Assembly (NCBI RefSeq): GCF_013385825.1
Contig: NZ_JACAPG010000014.1
Location: 372,001-436,000 of the forward strand
Reading direction: 5' to 3'
DNA from: Pseudomonas reactans
GTDB lineage: Bacteria > Pseudomonadota > Gammaproteobacteria > Pseudomonadales > Pseudomonadaceae
Length of the DNA: 64,000 nt
This document shows positions 43,478 through 53,196 of this stretch, piece by piece; position 1 is the first letter of the stretch, and each line of letters starts with the position of its first letter. A program made the position numbers and the translations under genes. Under the pieces are notes generated by a model. It searched no databases. It saw only the letters and a program-made list of their open reading frames with translations, and had not been told where the DNA came from.

Positions 43478-46435
43478 TCAGAACTGCCAGTTGAGACTCA
43501 GCCCCACCCCCTGGGTTTTCTCGCGTCCGCCCAATTGGCCGCTGTAATCAAGGTTGACCCGTGTGGCCGGGCTCAGCGCCAGGCTGGCCTGCACGCCGAC
43601 CAGCGCGGCATCGCGTAGCAACGGCGAACTGCGCACGGCAAATGACGGCCCGCCTGCGACAAACGCCAAGTGTTCTTCGGATTCAACAGCGGTGAGGCTG
43701 TGTTGCCACCCCAGCGAGCCGGAAAGCTGCAGTTGCTGGTGGTCATTGAGGGCAATGGTTTTCAGGGCGCGCATGCCAAGGGTGCTGAGCACGGCGTCCC
43801 GCTGATCGCTGCCACGTTCCAGGGCCGCGGCTTCGCCTTTTTCATGGAACCCATCACTGTCCAGGTGCACATAGGCCAGGTTGGCGAAGGGCTCCAGTGC
43901 CAACGGTTGCAGGTTGATCCGGTACGCCGCCTCGGTGAAAAGTTGCGCGGTGCGCGCCTCCAGCTTGGTTTTTTGTTTGCCACTGACAGCGCCGTATTGC
44001 AGGTCGCGCTTCACGTCACCGCGATGCCAGCTGTAGGCGCCACCGGCACTGACACGCCAATCGCCCAGCTCGCGCCCGGCGTACGCACCGACGTGATAAC
44101 TGTCGATGGACGCCGAGGAATGCGTGCCGCTGCCCATGTTCAATGAGCTGTCGCTGTAACCGGCGACCAGGCCCACACGCGTTTGCTCGTCCAGCGCGCC
44201 ATCGACGCCGCCCAACAGACCACCGAGGGATGTGGTGGAACCCGCCGTCTCACTGCGGCTGTCGGTCTTGCCCCAGGCGCCGAGTGCCTTGAGCCACAGG
44301 TTGCTTTCAGCGGCGACCGGCACCTGGCGCAAACGCTCGCCCACCGCGTCGCGCAGTTGCAGGCTGTCGTTGATGAGCATGGCGCCGATCGCCGGGTAGA
44401 TTTCACCGGACAACTGCTGCAAGCCTTGTTGCGCGACCGCAATGGAATCCGATTGCAGCAGGCTTTCGTACACCGGGTTGCCCGCGCCCAATTGCTCGGC
44501 GGCCGCGGCTGCGTTGCGTTGGTTGCGCGTCGCCGCGACGCTGGCGAAGGTGGCGTCATTGCGGACCACGTCCAACTGCACGCTGTCGGTGGCATAAGCG
44601 AGGGTGCCGCCAAGGAATAGATAGTCGGGCAACACCTGGCCAAACTGACCCTGGATGCCGCCAGCCGCCTGGAGGATGCTGTACTGGCGACCGATCAGGC
44701 TTTGTGCCTGTGCGCCGCTGAGCAGGGTCGGGCTGTTTTCCAGTGCCAGGGTGACGTTGCCACCGCCCAGGATCGCCTTGCCGCCGGCGACGATACGGTC
44801 GCTGCTGGTAGGCGTAAGTTCCACCGCATACGTCGAACCTGCCCCCAGGTTCACGTCGCCCGCCACCTGCAAGGTGCCTACGGAATTGCCCGGCGCCACA
44901 CGGCCGCCTTGGTTGACCGACAGCGCTGCAATCCGCCCGGAACCGCCCAGGGTGCCGCTGCTGTTGACGGTCACCGCAGACGCGAGCGAACCGTTCACCG
45001 CCAGCAGCCCGCCGTTGACGGTGGTCGCCCCGCGATAGGTACTGTCGCCGCTGAGTACCAGCGTGCCCGCGCCGGACTTGATCAGGCTGCCTGCATAGAT
45101 CCGCGTCGCGGCCGCCTGATCGCGTGCCGTGCCGATGGCGTAGTCCGTTTGGTCTTGCTGGCTGGCAGTGGCGCCCACGCCGTTTTGCCAGCCCTTGTCG
45201 ATCAGGGTCTGCTGCCAGGCGCTGTGCTCGGCAGTGTCTTCGGCCTGGCGCTGCAGCAAGGCCTGGTCGGAGATGCCGTTACTCCAGACATCGCCCTGCC
45301 CGGCCGCGAGGCTGACGTTCATCGGTCCGAGTAACTGCCCCGGGCCGTGCATCGCCCGTCCCAGGTCCGGTACGCCCCAGCCTATGCTGGTGGTGGGCGC
45401 CTGGGTGATGGAACCATCAAGCTGCGTGGCGGTGGTCAACAACACCTGCAATGCCTGCTCGTTGGTCATATAGGGGTAGCGCTCCATCACCAGTGCCAAC
45501 GCGCCGGTAGCATGGGGCGCCGACATCGAGGTGCCGGATTTCACGCCGTAGCCGCCGTCGGGAATGGTGCTGTTGATCAGCGCGCCCGGGGTGGAAATGC
45601 ACCAGTATTTGGCAATGCCGCACTGGTTGTATTTCTGGTTGTTGGCCTTGTCCAGCCCCGACACCGCCAGCCAGTGCCCTTCCAATTCCGGCTGGAAATA
45701 CGGCAACGCCGAGCGCACGCTGGCATTCGCGTAACCACTGTTGCCGGCGCTGAAGACATTGATCACACCGGCCTTGGCCACGTCCGCCGCCGCATCCAGC
45801 CAGGTGCCCTGGTTGTAGTGCTGGGCGTAGGCCGCGTGCAGGTCGCCGAGGGTCCGGTAACTGACGTCCTTGGGCTGGCTGCCCCAGCTGTTGTTGATCG
45901 CCCGCACACCGGAGTCCACCAGGGCGCTGTACACCGCCTTGAAGTATTTGGGGTCGGGCGTCGGGCCAAACAGGAAGCTGTCGTTGGCGTTGGTATTGCC
46001 CACGTAGAGTTGCGCGTTGTACGCCACGCCGTGCATGCCCACGCCATCGCGGGCGGCGCCCATGGTGCCGGTGACATGGGTGCCGTGGGAGTCATTGTTG
46101 GGGTTCAGCGCACCGGTGGTGCTGAAGGGACGGCCATCCACGTAACTGCCGGTGGCGGTGACGGCGTGATAGCGGTCTTTGGAGGCTTCCGGGTGGTTGG
46201 GATCGAAGCCTGAGTCCAGCGCACCGATCTTTACCCCGCTGCCGGTGATGCCGGCGGCGTAGGCTTCATCGGCCTTCATGCGCCCCAATCCCCAGTCACT
46301 CTGGAATTCGGCGGAACGCCAACTGGCGGCGTTCCCCGGTTGACCGGTCTCGGTATAAGCCGCCTGCGCCGCAACGGACAACAGCAGCAAGGAACCCGCG
46401 GTAAAGGGTTTGAAACGGAGCGAATCGGTGATCAT
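43478..46435 (-). CDS. pspA: Autotransporter subtilisin-like serine protease (PspA type)
   Basis: 985 residues; Sec signal peptide about 1-26 (ending AAQAAYTETG). The S8 triad is visible: Asp in KIGALDSGFDPNHP, His in DSHGTHVTGTMG, Ser in SGTSMSAPHATGAL. A passenger segment with SGAGTLVLSGDSTYRGATT leads to a beta-barrel (about 710-985, ending NWQF). I chose the ATG at 46435 because AAGGA is 8 bases upstream; the ATG at 46444 is alternative. Passenger linker and barrel closely match pspB, indicating duplication. Confidence 0.93.
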   Translation of the reverse strand: MITDSLRFKPFTAGSLLLLSVAAQAAYTETGQPGNAASWRSAEFQSDWGLGRMKADEAYAAGITGSGVKIGALDSGFDPNHPEASKDRYHAVTATGSYVDGRPFSTTGALNPNNDSHGTHVTGTMGAARDGVGMHGVAYNAQLYVGNTNANDSFLFGPTPDPKYFKAVYSALVDSGVRAINNSWGSQPKDVSYRTLGDLHAAYAQHYNQGTWLDAAADVAKAGVINVFSAGNSGYANASVRSALPYFQPELEGHWLAVSGLDKANNQKYNQCGIAKYWCISTPGALINSTIPDGGYGVKSGTSMSAPHATGALALVMERYPYMTNEQALQVLLTTATQLDGSITQAPTTSIGWGVPDLGRAMHGPGQLLGPMNVSLAAGQGDVWSNGISDQALLQRQAEDTAEHSAWQQTLIDKGWQNGVGATASQQDQTDYAIGTARDQAAATRIYAGSLIKSGAGTLVLSGDSTYRGATTVNGGLLAVNGSLASAVTVNSSGTLGGSGRIAALSVNQGGRVAPGNSVGTLQVAGDVNLGAGSTYAVELTPTSSDRIVAGGKAILGGGNVTLALENSPTLLSGAQAQSLIGRQYSILQAAGGIQGQFGQVLPDYLFLGGTLAYATDSVQLDVVRNDATFASVAATRNQRNAAAAAEQLGAGNPVYESLLQSDSIAVAQQGLQQLSGEIYPAIGAMLINDSLQLRDAVGERLRQVPVAAESNLWLKALGAWGKTDSRSETAGSTTSLGGLLGGVDGALDEQTRVGLVAGYSDSSLNMGSGTHSSASIDSYHVGAYAGRELGDWRVSAGGAYSWHRGDVKRDLQYGAVSGKQKTKLEARTAQLFTEAAYRINLQPLALEPFANLAYVHLDSDGFHEKGEAAALERGSDQRDAVLSTLGMRALKTIALNDHQQLQLSGSLGWQHSLTAVESEEHLAFVAGGPSFAVRSSPLLRDAALVGVQASLALSPATRVNLDYSGQLGGREKTQGVGLSLNWQF

Positions 46436-46465
46436 CGAAACCATCCTTATTGTTGTTATAGCGGC

Positions 46466-47800
46466 TTATTTCATGGGGCCAAAGGCCTCATCGACTTTTG
46501 CCAGGTCGGTGTCCCGCAGGTTGCCGGCGTAGTAATGCAACTTGGTCCAGGCCATCAGGTAGTCGTAGCGCGCTTGCGCGAGGTCGCGGCGGGTGCTGTA
46601 GAGCTGCTGCTCGGCGTTGAGTGCATCGAGGTTGACCCGCTCGCCGCCGAGGATGCTCTGCTTTGTCGACACCACCAGCGCCTCGGCCGATACCAGCGCC
46701 TTCTGGTACGCACGCAGCTTGCTCACCCCCGACAGGCAGGCACTGAACTGCCGACGCAGTTCGATCAGGGTTTCGCGGGTCTTGCCCTCCAGTTCGTACT
46801 CGGCCTGCTCCATGGCACGGCTGGCCTGGCGGGTGGATGCGGAGATGCCGCCACCGGCATACAGCGGCACGCTCACTTCAACGCCGATGGTGTTGGTGTC
46901 GTAGCGCTGGTTGTAGGTGTTGCCGCTGTCGGATTCCTGCTGACGGGAACTGGCATAGGCCGTGACCTTGGGCAAATGCCCGGCGCGGTTGCGCTCCACT
47001 TCATAACGCGCCACTTCCAGGGCCTGGCGCTGCGAGGCCAGCGTGGGGTTGTTGCTGATCGCCAGTTCGTGCCAGGTGTCGTAGTTGGCCGGGGTCAGGG
47101 TGAAGGCGGCAAAGCCCTGGTTCAGCGGGGCCAGGTCGTGGATGTTGACGCTTTGCACGCCGATCAGTGCGCCCAGCTCCCGCAGGGACGCGTCCTGTTC
47201 ATCCAAGGCCTGGATCTCTTCGGCGGTGGCCAATTCGTAACGGGATTCGGCTTCCAGAATATCCGTACGAGTGCCCTCGCCTTGCTGGAACAGATGCTGG
47301 TTCTGCTGGAACTGCTGTTCGAACGCCTTCTTCTTCGCGCGGGCGATGTCGATCTGGTCCTGGGCGAACAATGCCTGGGTGTAATACGTCAGCACCCGCA
47401 CCAGCAGTGCCTGGCTCTTGTCGCGAAAGCTTTCATCGGCAAACAGCGCCTGGGCCACGCCTTTGCGGTAGTTGGCGTAGGCCTCATAGTCGAACAGCGG
47501 CTGTTGCAGGCTGAAGGTGGAGCCATAGCTGTTGTAGTTGCGGTCGTCGCGATAGCTACCGCCGCGCCCATCGGGCAAGTGGGCCTCGGAATTGTTGCGC
47601 CCCTTGTTGTAGTTGTACGACAGCCTGGGCAGCAGGCCGGCGCGGCCGATGGCGCGGTTTTCCAGGCCGGCGTCGCGCTCCTTGATGGCGCCGAGGAACA
47701 CCGGATCGTTGCGCAAGGCTTGCTCATACACATCGAAAGGGCCCATGGCGGCCTGGGCCGTGGTGCAAGTCAACAGCAAGGCGATAAACACAGGTTTCAT
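46466..47800 (-). CDS. aprF: Type I secretion outer membrane protein, TolC family
   Basis: 444 residues with signal peptide (MKPVFIALLLTCTTAQAAM, about 18 residues). The TolC fold is two repeats of coiled helices; PALTLWEALRND-type starts, here VYEQALRNDPVFLGAI, and the second repeat with QARYDYLMAWTKLHYYAGNL are typical. It forms the outer membrane channel of the AprDEF exporter for protease and lipase. It follows aprE by 2 bases. Confidence 0.93.
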   Translation of the reverse strand: MKPVFIALLLTCTTAQAAMGPFDVYEQALRNDPVFLGAIKERDAGLENRAIGRAGLLPRLSYNYNKGRNNSEAHLPDGRGGSYRDDRNYNSYGSTFSLQQPLFDYEAYANYRKGVAQALFADESFRDKSQALLVRVLTYYTQALFAQDQIDIARAKKKAFEQQFQQNQHLFQQGEGTRTDILEAESRYELATAEEIQALDEQDASLRELGALIGVQSVNIHDLAPLNQGFAAFTLTPANYDTWHELAISNNPTLASQRQALEVARYEVERNRAGHLPKVTAYASSRQQESDSGNTYNQRYDTNTIGVEVSVPLYAGGGISASTRQASRAMEQAEYELEGKTRETLIELRRQFSACLSGVSKLRAYQKALVSAEALVVSTKQSILGGERVNLDALNAEQQLYSTRRDLAQARYDYLMAWTKLHYYAGNLRDTDLAKVDEAFGPMK

Positions 47801-47802
47801 GT

Positions 47803-49116
47803 CTATTCCTCGGTCAACGCGGAGCCGGCGCGGTCGAGCAGCGGCTTGAACAGGTAATTGAGCAGCGAGCGCTCGCCGGTGCGCACGAACATCTCGGCGG
47901 GCATGCCCGGCTTGATCACCAGCCCGTGAAGTTTTTCCAACGCCGCTTCGCTCACCGTAGTGCGCAGCACGTAGTAGGCCGCGCCGGTTTTTTCATCGAG
48001 CATCTGGTCGGCAGAGATCAGGCTGACCTCCCCCGGCACACGCGGTGTGCGGCTTTGGTTGAAGGCAGTGAACAAAATGTCGACCGGCAGGTGCGTGCCG
48101 ACCTTGTCGACCAAATGCACCGGCAAACGCCCTTCCACTTCCAGGCGCGTGTCTTGGGGCACGATCTCCAGCAGGGTTTCACCCGCGCGGACCACGGCGC
48201 CTTCGGTGTGCACGCTGAGATTGACCGCAATGCCATCCGCCGGGGCGTTGATTTCGCTGTGTTGCAGGTCGAATCCGGCCGAGGTGAGTTGTTGTTCCAG
48301 AGTCAGGCTACGCAGCTGTGCGTCGGCCAACTGGCTGCGTACTTCCTTCTGGTACTCCTCACCATGCTGTTGCAGTTTCAGCCGCGATTCGAGGATGCCT
48401 TGTTCGACACGGCCACTTTCGCCGGTGTTTTGCGCCAGGTCCTGTTGCACCTGGGACAACTGCCGTTGGTAGTCCATCAGCCGGTTGCGCGGGATGTAGC
48501 CGTTGTCGGCCAAGGGTTGCAGGTTGCTCAGTTGATCACGCAGGGACTGGGCCTGGGCGGTCAAGTCGCTGCGGGCGCGGCGCATGCCGCCCAACTGCGC
48601 AGAGGCACCGTCGATATTGGCGCGGATTCCGGCCTGTTCGCGGGCAAAGGCTTCGCGACGGCTGCTGAACAATTGGCGCTGGCCTTCCAGCACCATTGCC
48701 AGGGCCGGGTCGGGATTGGCGCTGAGTTCGGTGGGAAAGGTGATGCTGGCCTGGTTGTCACGCTCGCTCTGCCAGCGCGCCACGCTGGCCCAGGCCATGC
48801 GGTATTGGGCTTGCAGGGATTGCACGTCGGCCTGGTGCTGGGTCTGGTCGAGGCGGAACAACGGCTGGCCTTGTTTTACAAGCTCGCCCTCCTTCACCAG
48901 AATCCGGCTGACCACGCCGGGGCTGAGGGTTTGCACCGCCTTGCGCTTGCCCGACACCACCACCGTGCCTTGTACGGGAATGCCCTGGTCCAATGGCGCC
49001 AGGCTGGCCCACAGGAAGAAGCCGCCAGCACCGACCACCGTCAGCAACCAGCCCATGCGAGCGAAAAAATTGGCGTCGTGTTCTTTGAAGCGGGGTTCAA
49101 CAGTGATGCTGCTCAT
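47803..49116 (-). CDS. aprE: Type I secretion membrane fusion protein, HlyD family
   Basis: 437 residues. One N-terminal transmembrane helix (about 22-42, WLLTVVGAGGFFLWASLAPL) then a lipoyl/coiled-coil periplasmic part: GTVVVSGKRKAVQTLSPGVV, a long coiled coil (about 100-270) and the C-terminal INAPADGIAVNL, GETLLEIVPQD and PGMPAEMFVRTGERS segments, the last being a HlyD family signature. Its ATG overlaps the end of aprD by 4 bases. Links the AprD ATPase to AprF. Confidence 0.94.
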   Translation of the reverse strand: MSSITVEPRFKEHDANFFARMGWLLTVVGAGGFFLWASLAPLDQGIPVQGTVVVSGKRKAVQTLSPGVVSRILVKEGELVKQGQPLFRLDQTQHQADVQSLQAQYRMAWASVARWQSERDNQASITFPTELSANPDPALAMVLEGQRQLFSSRREAFAREQAGIRANIDGASAQLGGMRRARSDLTAQAQSLRDQLSNLQPLADNGYIPRNRLMDYQRQLSQVQQDLAQNTGESGRVEQGILESRLKLQQHGEEYQKEVRSQLADAQLRSLTLEQQLTSAGFDLQHSEINAPADGIAVNLSVHTEGAVVRAGETLLEIVPQDTRLEVEGRLPVHLVDKVGTHLPVDILFTAFNQSRTPRVPGEVSLISADQMLDEKTGAAYYVLRTTVSEAALEKLHGLVIKPGMPAEMFVRTGERSLLNYLFKPLLDRAGSALTEE

Positions 49117-50864
49117 GCGCCTGGATTCCTTGCGGCCTGATACTGACGACTGAAACTCACGCCCGGTTTTTCCTTGGGAGCTTCCTGCTGACCGGACAAC
49201 GCCCGCAGCACTTCCTGGCTCGGCCCGAATGCCTGCAGATGCCCTTCGCTGAGCACCAGCAGCTTGTCGGCCTGGGCCAGCGCCGACGAACGATGGGTGA
49301 CCAACACCACACTGCTGCCCTGGGCTTTCATCTGCACGATGGCACTGGCCAGGGCGGCTTCGCCGACGGTGTCGAGGTTGGAATTGGGCTCATCCAGCAC
49401 GATCAGGCGCGGCCCGCCGTACAGGGCCCGGGCCAACGCTACCCGCTGTTTCTGGCCGCCGGACAGGCCGCCGCCGTTGTCACCCAGCACCGTGTCGTAG
49501 CCCTGGGGCAAGCGCAGGATCAGTTCATGCACGCCAGCCTGCTGCGCGGCCTGCACCACCTGCTCAGGGTCGGCCTCGCGAAAGCGGGCGATGTTGTCGG
49601 CAATGCTGCCGCTGAACAGCTCGATGTCCTGGGGCAGATAGCCAATGTGGGGGCCGAGGTCATCGCGGTCCCAGCGATGAATGTCCGCGCCATCCAGGCG
49701 CACCGTTCCCGCCAGCGTCGGCCAGACGCCCACCAGCACACGGGCCAGGGTGGATTTACCGGAGCCCGAGGCGCCGAGCACACCGAGCACTTCACCCGCG
49801 CCCAGGTTGAAATTGACCTGATGCAAGGTCGCCACCCGCCGCCCTGGCGGGCCTGCACTGACCTGTTCGAAGCTGACCTGGCCTTTGGGCGCCGGCAGCT
49901 TCATCTGCTCCACCTCCGGGGGAAACTCGCGCAACAAATCATCCAGCCGCTGATAGGCCAGCTTGGCCGAACTCCATTGTTTCCACACCGCAATCAACTG
50001 GTCGATGGGGCTGAGCACCCGGCCCATCAGAATGGAGCCGGCGATCATCATCCCGGCGGTCATATCGCCTTTGATCACCAGCAACGCCCCCAGGCCCAGC
50101 ACCAAGGATTGCAGACACAACCGCAGGGATTTGCTCAGGGAAGTCACCACGGAGCCGGTGTCACTGGCCTGGTTTTGCAAGCCGAGAAACTGTGAATGCA
50201 CCGCAAACCAGCGCTGGCGCAGCGCACCAAGCATGCCCATGGCCTGGATGGTCTCGGCATTGTGCAAGTGGCTGGTGGCCAGTTGCGTGGACTGCTGGGA
50301 ATAACCACTGGCTTCGCCCAACGGCTTTTTGGTCAGGTATTCATTCAGGCATGCGAGGGCGATCAACAGCACCGCGCCCGCGGTGGCCAGCACACCGAGC
50401 CACACGTTGAACAGGAAGATCACAAACAGATAAATGGGAAACCACGGCGCGTCGAAAAACGCGAACAACGCAGGCCCGGTGATGAATTGGCGAATATGGG
50501 TCAAATCGCCCAAGGACTGCCCGGCATGCCCTTGCCCGCGTTGCAGGTTGCGTTCAAACGCGGCCTTGTACACGCGCAAGTTGAAACGCCGCTCCAACTG
50601 GCTACCGATGCGGATCACGATAAAACTGCGGATCACCTCAAGCGTGCCAATAAACGCAAAGAAGCCCACCACCATCAGCGTCAACATCACCAGGGTGGTT
50701 TCATTCTGGGAGGACAGCACGCGGTCATACACTTGCAGCATGTAAATCGACGGCACCAGCATCAGCAGGTTAATCAATGCCGTGAAACAGCCAACACTGA
50801 TCAAAATACTTTTGTACTCACCCAGCGCCTTGAATAACGGCGCGACGGCATGGGACTTTGCCAT
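49113..50864 (-). CDS. aprD: Type I secretion ABC transporter, permease plus ATPase
   Basis: 583 residues of the PrtD/AprD family. Six membrane helices (about 20-320; MLVPSIYMLQVYDRVLSS is typical) and an ATPase domain with Walker A GASGSGKST, signature GLSGGQKQR, LIVLDEPNSNLD and switch histidine VTHRSSAL. The ATG at 50864 gives the family length; the frame is open 23 codons further up. It recognises the C-terminal signals of AprA and LipA. Confidence 0.94.
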   Translation of the reverse strand: MAKSHAVAPLFKALGEYKSILISVGCFTALINLLMLVPSIYMLQVYDRVLSSQNETTLVMLTLMVVGFFAFIGTLEVIRSFIVIRIGSQLERRFNLRVYKAAFERNLQRGQGHAGQSLGDLTHIRQFITGPALFAFFDAPWFPIYLFVIFLFNVWLGVLATAGAVLLIALACLNEYLTKKPLGEASGYSQQSTQLATSHLHNAETIQAMGMLGALRQRWFAVHSQFLGLQNQASDTGSVVTSLSKSLRLCLQSLVLGLGALLVIKGDMTAGMMIAGSILMGRVLSPIDQLIAVWKQWSSAKLAYQRLDDLLREFPPEVEQMKLPAPKGQVSFEQVSAGPPGRRVATLHQVNFNLGAGEVLGVLGASGSGKSTLARVLVGVWPTLAGTVRLDGADIHRWDRDDLGPHIGYLPQDIELFSGSIADNIARFREADPEQVVQAAQQAGVHELILRLPQGYDTVLGDNGGGLSGGQKQRVALARALYGGPRLIVLDEPNSNLDTVGEAALASAIVQMKAQGSSVVLVTHRSSALAQADKLLVLSEGHLQAFGPSQEVLRALSGQQEAPKEKPGVSFSRQYQAARNPGA

Positions 50865-50966
50865 GGTTTCTGATCTTCCTTGAAGCAAATTGCGCGCAAT
50901 AGTTGCCCCAGCCCCGAACAACGGAGCGGCCAACTAATACATTCAGTTATTAACTTATAACGACAA

Positions 50967-51335
50967 CTAAGGTGTGCGTTGCAATACAACTTCCAGTCCC
51001 GTCGGCGTGCGGCCTTTATATTCGCCCGGCTGCTCTCGGTTGAGGTGGGTTATCCCGCTGCCCTCGGCATTCATCAGCCAGATGCCATCCGGTGTCGGCG
51101 TCCAGGTCAGGGGTTTTTCGCCGAGCCACTGTGCGACACAAGCGATGTCGCCGCCCACAGCATTCGCCTGCTCCAGCAGCTCCAGCGCGCACACCTGATC
51201 CTGCTGGTGCAACTGCCAATGCCCGGCCAACTGGGCGGTGGTGGGTAATACAAGACTGCTCGCCATGACGTGGGCTCCTGCCGACACGAACATCACCTGC
51301 AAGGCGCGGGTGATCACTGTGATAAAACGCTGCAT
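50967..51335 (-). CDS. inh: Periplasmic inhibitor of the alkaline protease
   Basis: 122 residues; signal peptide about 1-24, mature domain with LPTTAQLAGHWQLHQQDQVC, the two cysteines spaced as in AprI/Inh inhibitors (C in DQVCALELL and DIACVAQWLG) and TPDGIWLMNAEG. These inhibitors bind the serralysin in the periplasm to protect the cell. GGAGC precedes the ATG at 51335; a GTG two codons earlier is too close to it. It lies between aprA and aprD as in known operons. Confidence 0.9.
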   Translation of the reverse strand: MQRFITVITRALQVMFVSAGAHVMASSLVLPTTAQLAGHWQLHQQDQVCALELLEQANAVGGDIACVAQWLGEKPLTWTPTPDGIWLMNAEGSGITHLNREQPGEYKGRTPTGLEVVLQRTP

Positions 51336-51384
51336 CTTCACGCTCCATCGGTAAAGCGCGGCGCCGAAACGCCGCGCCCGTGCA

Positions 51385-52833
51385 TTACGCCACGATGTCG
51401 CTGACGGCTGCCTGGCCGACGGTGGTGACGAGGAAGTCCGCCACGCCGTGCCCGGAGAAGTCCACTGCCAAGGTGCCCAGGTTGGTACCTGCGGCGTAGG
51501 TCAGCACAGCATCGCCGGCATGCCCGGTGAAGGCATTGACGAAGGTCAGGCCTGCGCCCTTGGTAATGCCCGACAGGTCGATCTTGTCCGAACCCGAAGT
51601 AAAGTCAAAGATCTTGTCCGCAGCGCCCGGCTTGGAGTCGGAACTGGCACCGAACACAAAGGTGTCGTTGCCCGCGCCGCCCCACAGTTGGTCCGCACCG
51701 CCGCCACCGTAGATGAGGTCGTTGCCGGCCCCACCCTTGATCACGTTGGCCGCGTTGTTACCAATGATCAGGTCATTGCCCGAGCCACCGAAGGCATTCT
51801 CGACAGTCACGCCCTTGGCGATGGACACGTTGCCCACCAGGCCGCCAACGTCGGAGAACGACGTTTCATTGAGGTTGATCTTCTGGTTCTGGGTGAAACC
51901 GGAGAAGTCCAGGGTGTCGTTGCCACCCCCGTCCCACACCGAGAACACCAGCTTGTCGGCGTTCGAGGTGGCGCTGAGGAAGTCACGCCCGGTGTTGGAG
52001 TTGAAGCCGTAGGTGGTGTCGCCGGCGCGGGTGTTGTAGTTGGCGCCGTAGAGCTTCTGGATCGCTGCGATGTCGTCGATCAGCGGGCCGGACGCGTAAG
52101 CCTCGACGCCGCCCTTGCTGAAGTTCTGGTTGGTGTTGCTCTCGCTCCAGTAACTCATGACGCTGTAGCCACGCGTGTCCTGTCCATAGTCCGCGTCTTT
52201 GTAGGAAGGGTTGCCGGTCCCGGCGTTGTAGTCGCCAGGGTGGTCCAGGCCCAGGGTATGCCCGATTTCGTGGGTCAGGGTCTGCCGGCCGTAGTTGTTC
52301 AGGTCCGGGGTCTTGTTCGGCGTGTAGCTGCTGTTGGTCAGGTACCAGGAGGTGCCGTCCAGGCCACTCTGGTGGTACTTGTCGTTGGTGCCCGGCAGGT
52401 AGGCAAACGCGGCCGCGCCGTCCTGGCCCCCGCTGTAGTTGCCAAAGGTCATGTGGAAGTCACCGCCCGAGGCTTTCTCGGTGAAGGTCACATTGGCCAC
52501 ATCCGCCCAGGATTGCATGGCCAGTACGGCCTGTGCTTTCTGCTGGGTGTTGAACTGGCTGAACCCGGTGATGCCATGTTTGTTCATGGTTGCCGAGGAC
52601 GCCGAGGTGAGGAAGGTGTAGGTCAGATCGATCTTGCCGTTGCCATCCAGGTCACGATAGGCCGCATTTTCACGCAACAGGTGGTCAGCCGCCTGGTCCA
52701 CGGAAAACGAGGGTTTACCGTTGACCGTGAGGTTGCCGCCACGGTCATACAGATGGCTGAAGCTATCGATTTGCGAGTAAGCGGTACTGGCTTGCGCCGC
52801 CGACACGATAGCCTTGTCTTTAACTTTTGACAT
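51385..52833 (-). CDS. aprA: Extracellular serralysin-type alkaline metalloprotease
   Basis: 482 residues, no N-terminal signal peptide but a short propeptide. The zinc site is His188, Glu189, His192 and His198 in HEIGHTLGLDHPG, with the Met-turn in YSVMSYWSE. Residues about 335-390 hold RTX calcium repeats (GGSGNDLIIGNNAANVIKGG and neighbours), and the C-terminal tail ends SDIVA, the type I secretion signal. It is the first gene of the cluster; inh, aprDEF, pspA, pspB and lipA follow. This is AprX/AprA of P. fluorescens, the heat-stable milk-spoilage protease. Confidence 0.96.
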   Translation of the reverse strand: MSKVKDKAIVSAAQASTAYSQIDSFSHLYDRGGNLTVNGKPSFSVDQAADHLLRENAAYRDLDGNGKIDLTYTFLTSASSATMNKHGITGFSQFNTQQKAQAVLAMQSWADVANVTFTEKASGGDFHMTFGNYSGGQDGAAAFAYLPGTNDKYHQSGLDGTSWYLTNSSYTPNKTPDLNNYGRQTLTHEIGHTLGLDHPGDYNAGTGNPSYKDADYGQDTRGYSVMSYWSESNTNQNFSKGGVEAYASGPLIDDIAAIQKLYGANYNTRAGDTTYGFNSNTGRDFLSATSNADKLVFSVWDGGGNDTLDFSGFTQNQKINLNETSFSDVGGLVGNVSIAKGVTVENAFGGSGNDLIIGNNAANVIKGGAGNDLIYGGGGADQLWGGAGNDTFVFGASSDSKPGAADKIFDFTSGSDKIDLSGITKGAGLTFVNAFTGHAGDAVLTYAAGTNLGTLAVDFSGHGVADFLVTTVGQAAVSDIVA

Positions 52834-53196
52834 AAACGTACTTCCTTGTTTGCAAGTGCATCAGTCTTTGTTCGATAGGAACCTCGCGGGCGAGATCGTC
52901 CTATCACTCGCCTCTTTTGAAGGCGTAAGAAAACTGACACAACTTGAAATCTTTCGTCTACATCTTTTCCTGCACTATAAGCGTGCAAATAAACAACTGA
53001 AACAAGTTCAGTGCCGTATTTATTGGCCGACATTGGCTTTCGCCCAGCAAAAAGGCTGCGCGATTATTTAAATATTAAATAGGACTAACGCCGCTCAAGT
53101 TGAGCGGCGCGGTTAATTAATGGATCCAATATATTGGCAGGGTGTCATTGGCAACATTAAACAGCCACTACTTGTATTAATAACTTCGCTTGCCCC
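52834..53196. other. Control region upstream of aprA; no gene
   Basis: 363 bases without a credible gene, AT-rich (especially 53060-53085) for this window. It should hold the aprA promoter and a long leader. A strong hairpin at 53089-53109 belongs to the convergent side. I do not see a clear promoter motif or known regulator site. Confidence 0.55.
53089..53109 (-). terminator. Terminator of the peptidase/permease operon
   Basis: CGCCGCTCAA pairs with TTGAGCGGCG about a single G. On the minus strand it is followed by TTAGTCCTATTTAAT, a moderately T-rich stretch. It follows the end of the P1 peptidase gene by about 88 bases and stops read-through toward aprA. Confidence 0.6.

Noticed and set aside
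46340..47857. Long + strand frame (about 505 codons) opposite aprF
   Set aside because: Antisense shadow of a clear TolC-family gene.
52834..53196. Small genes in the AT-rich region before aprA
   Set aside because: Short frames found there lack ribosome sites and any recognisable product; treated as a control region.
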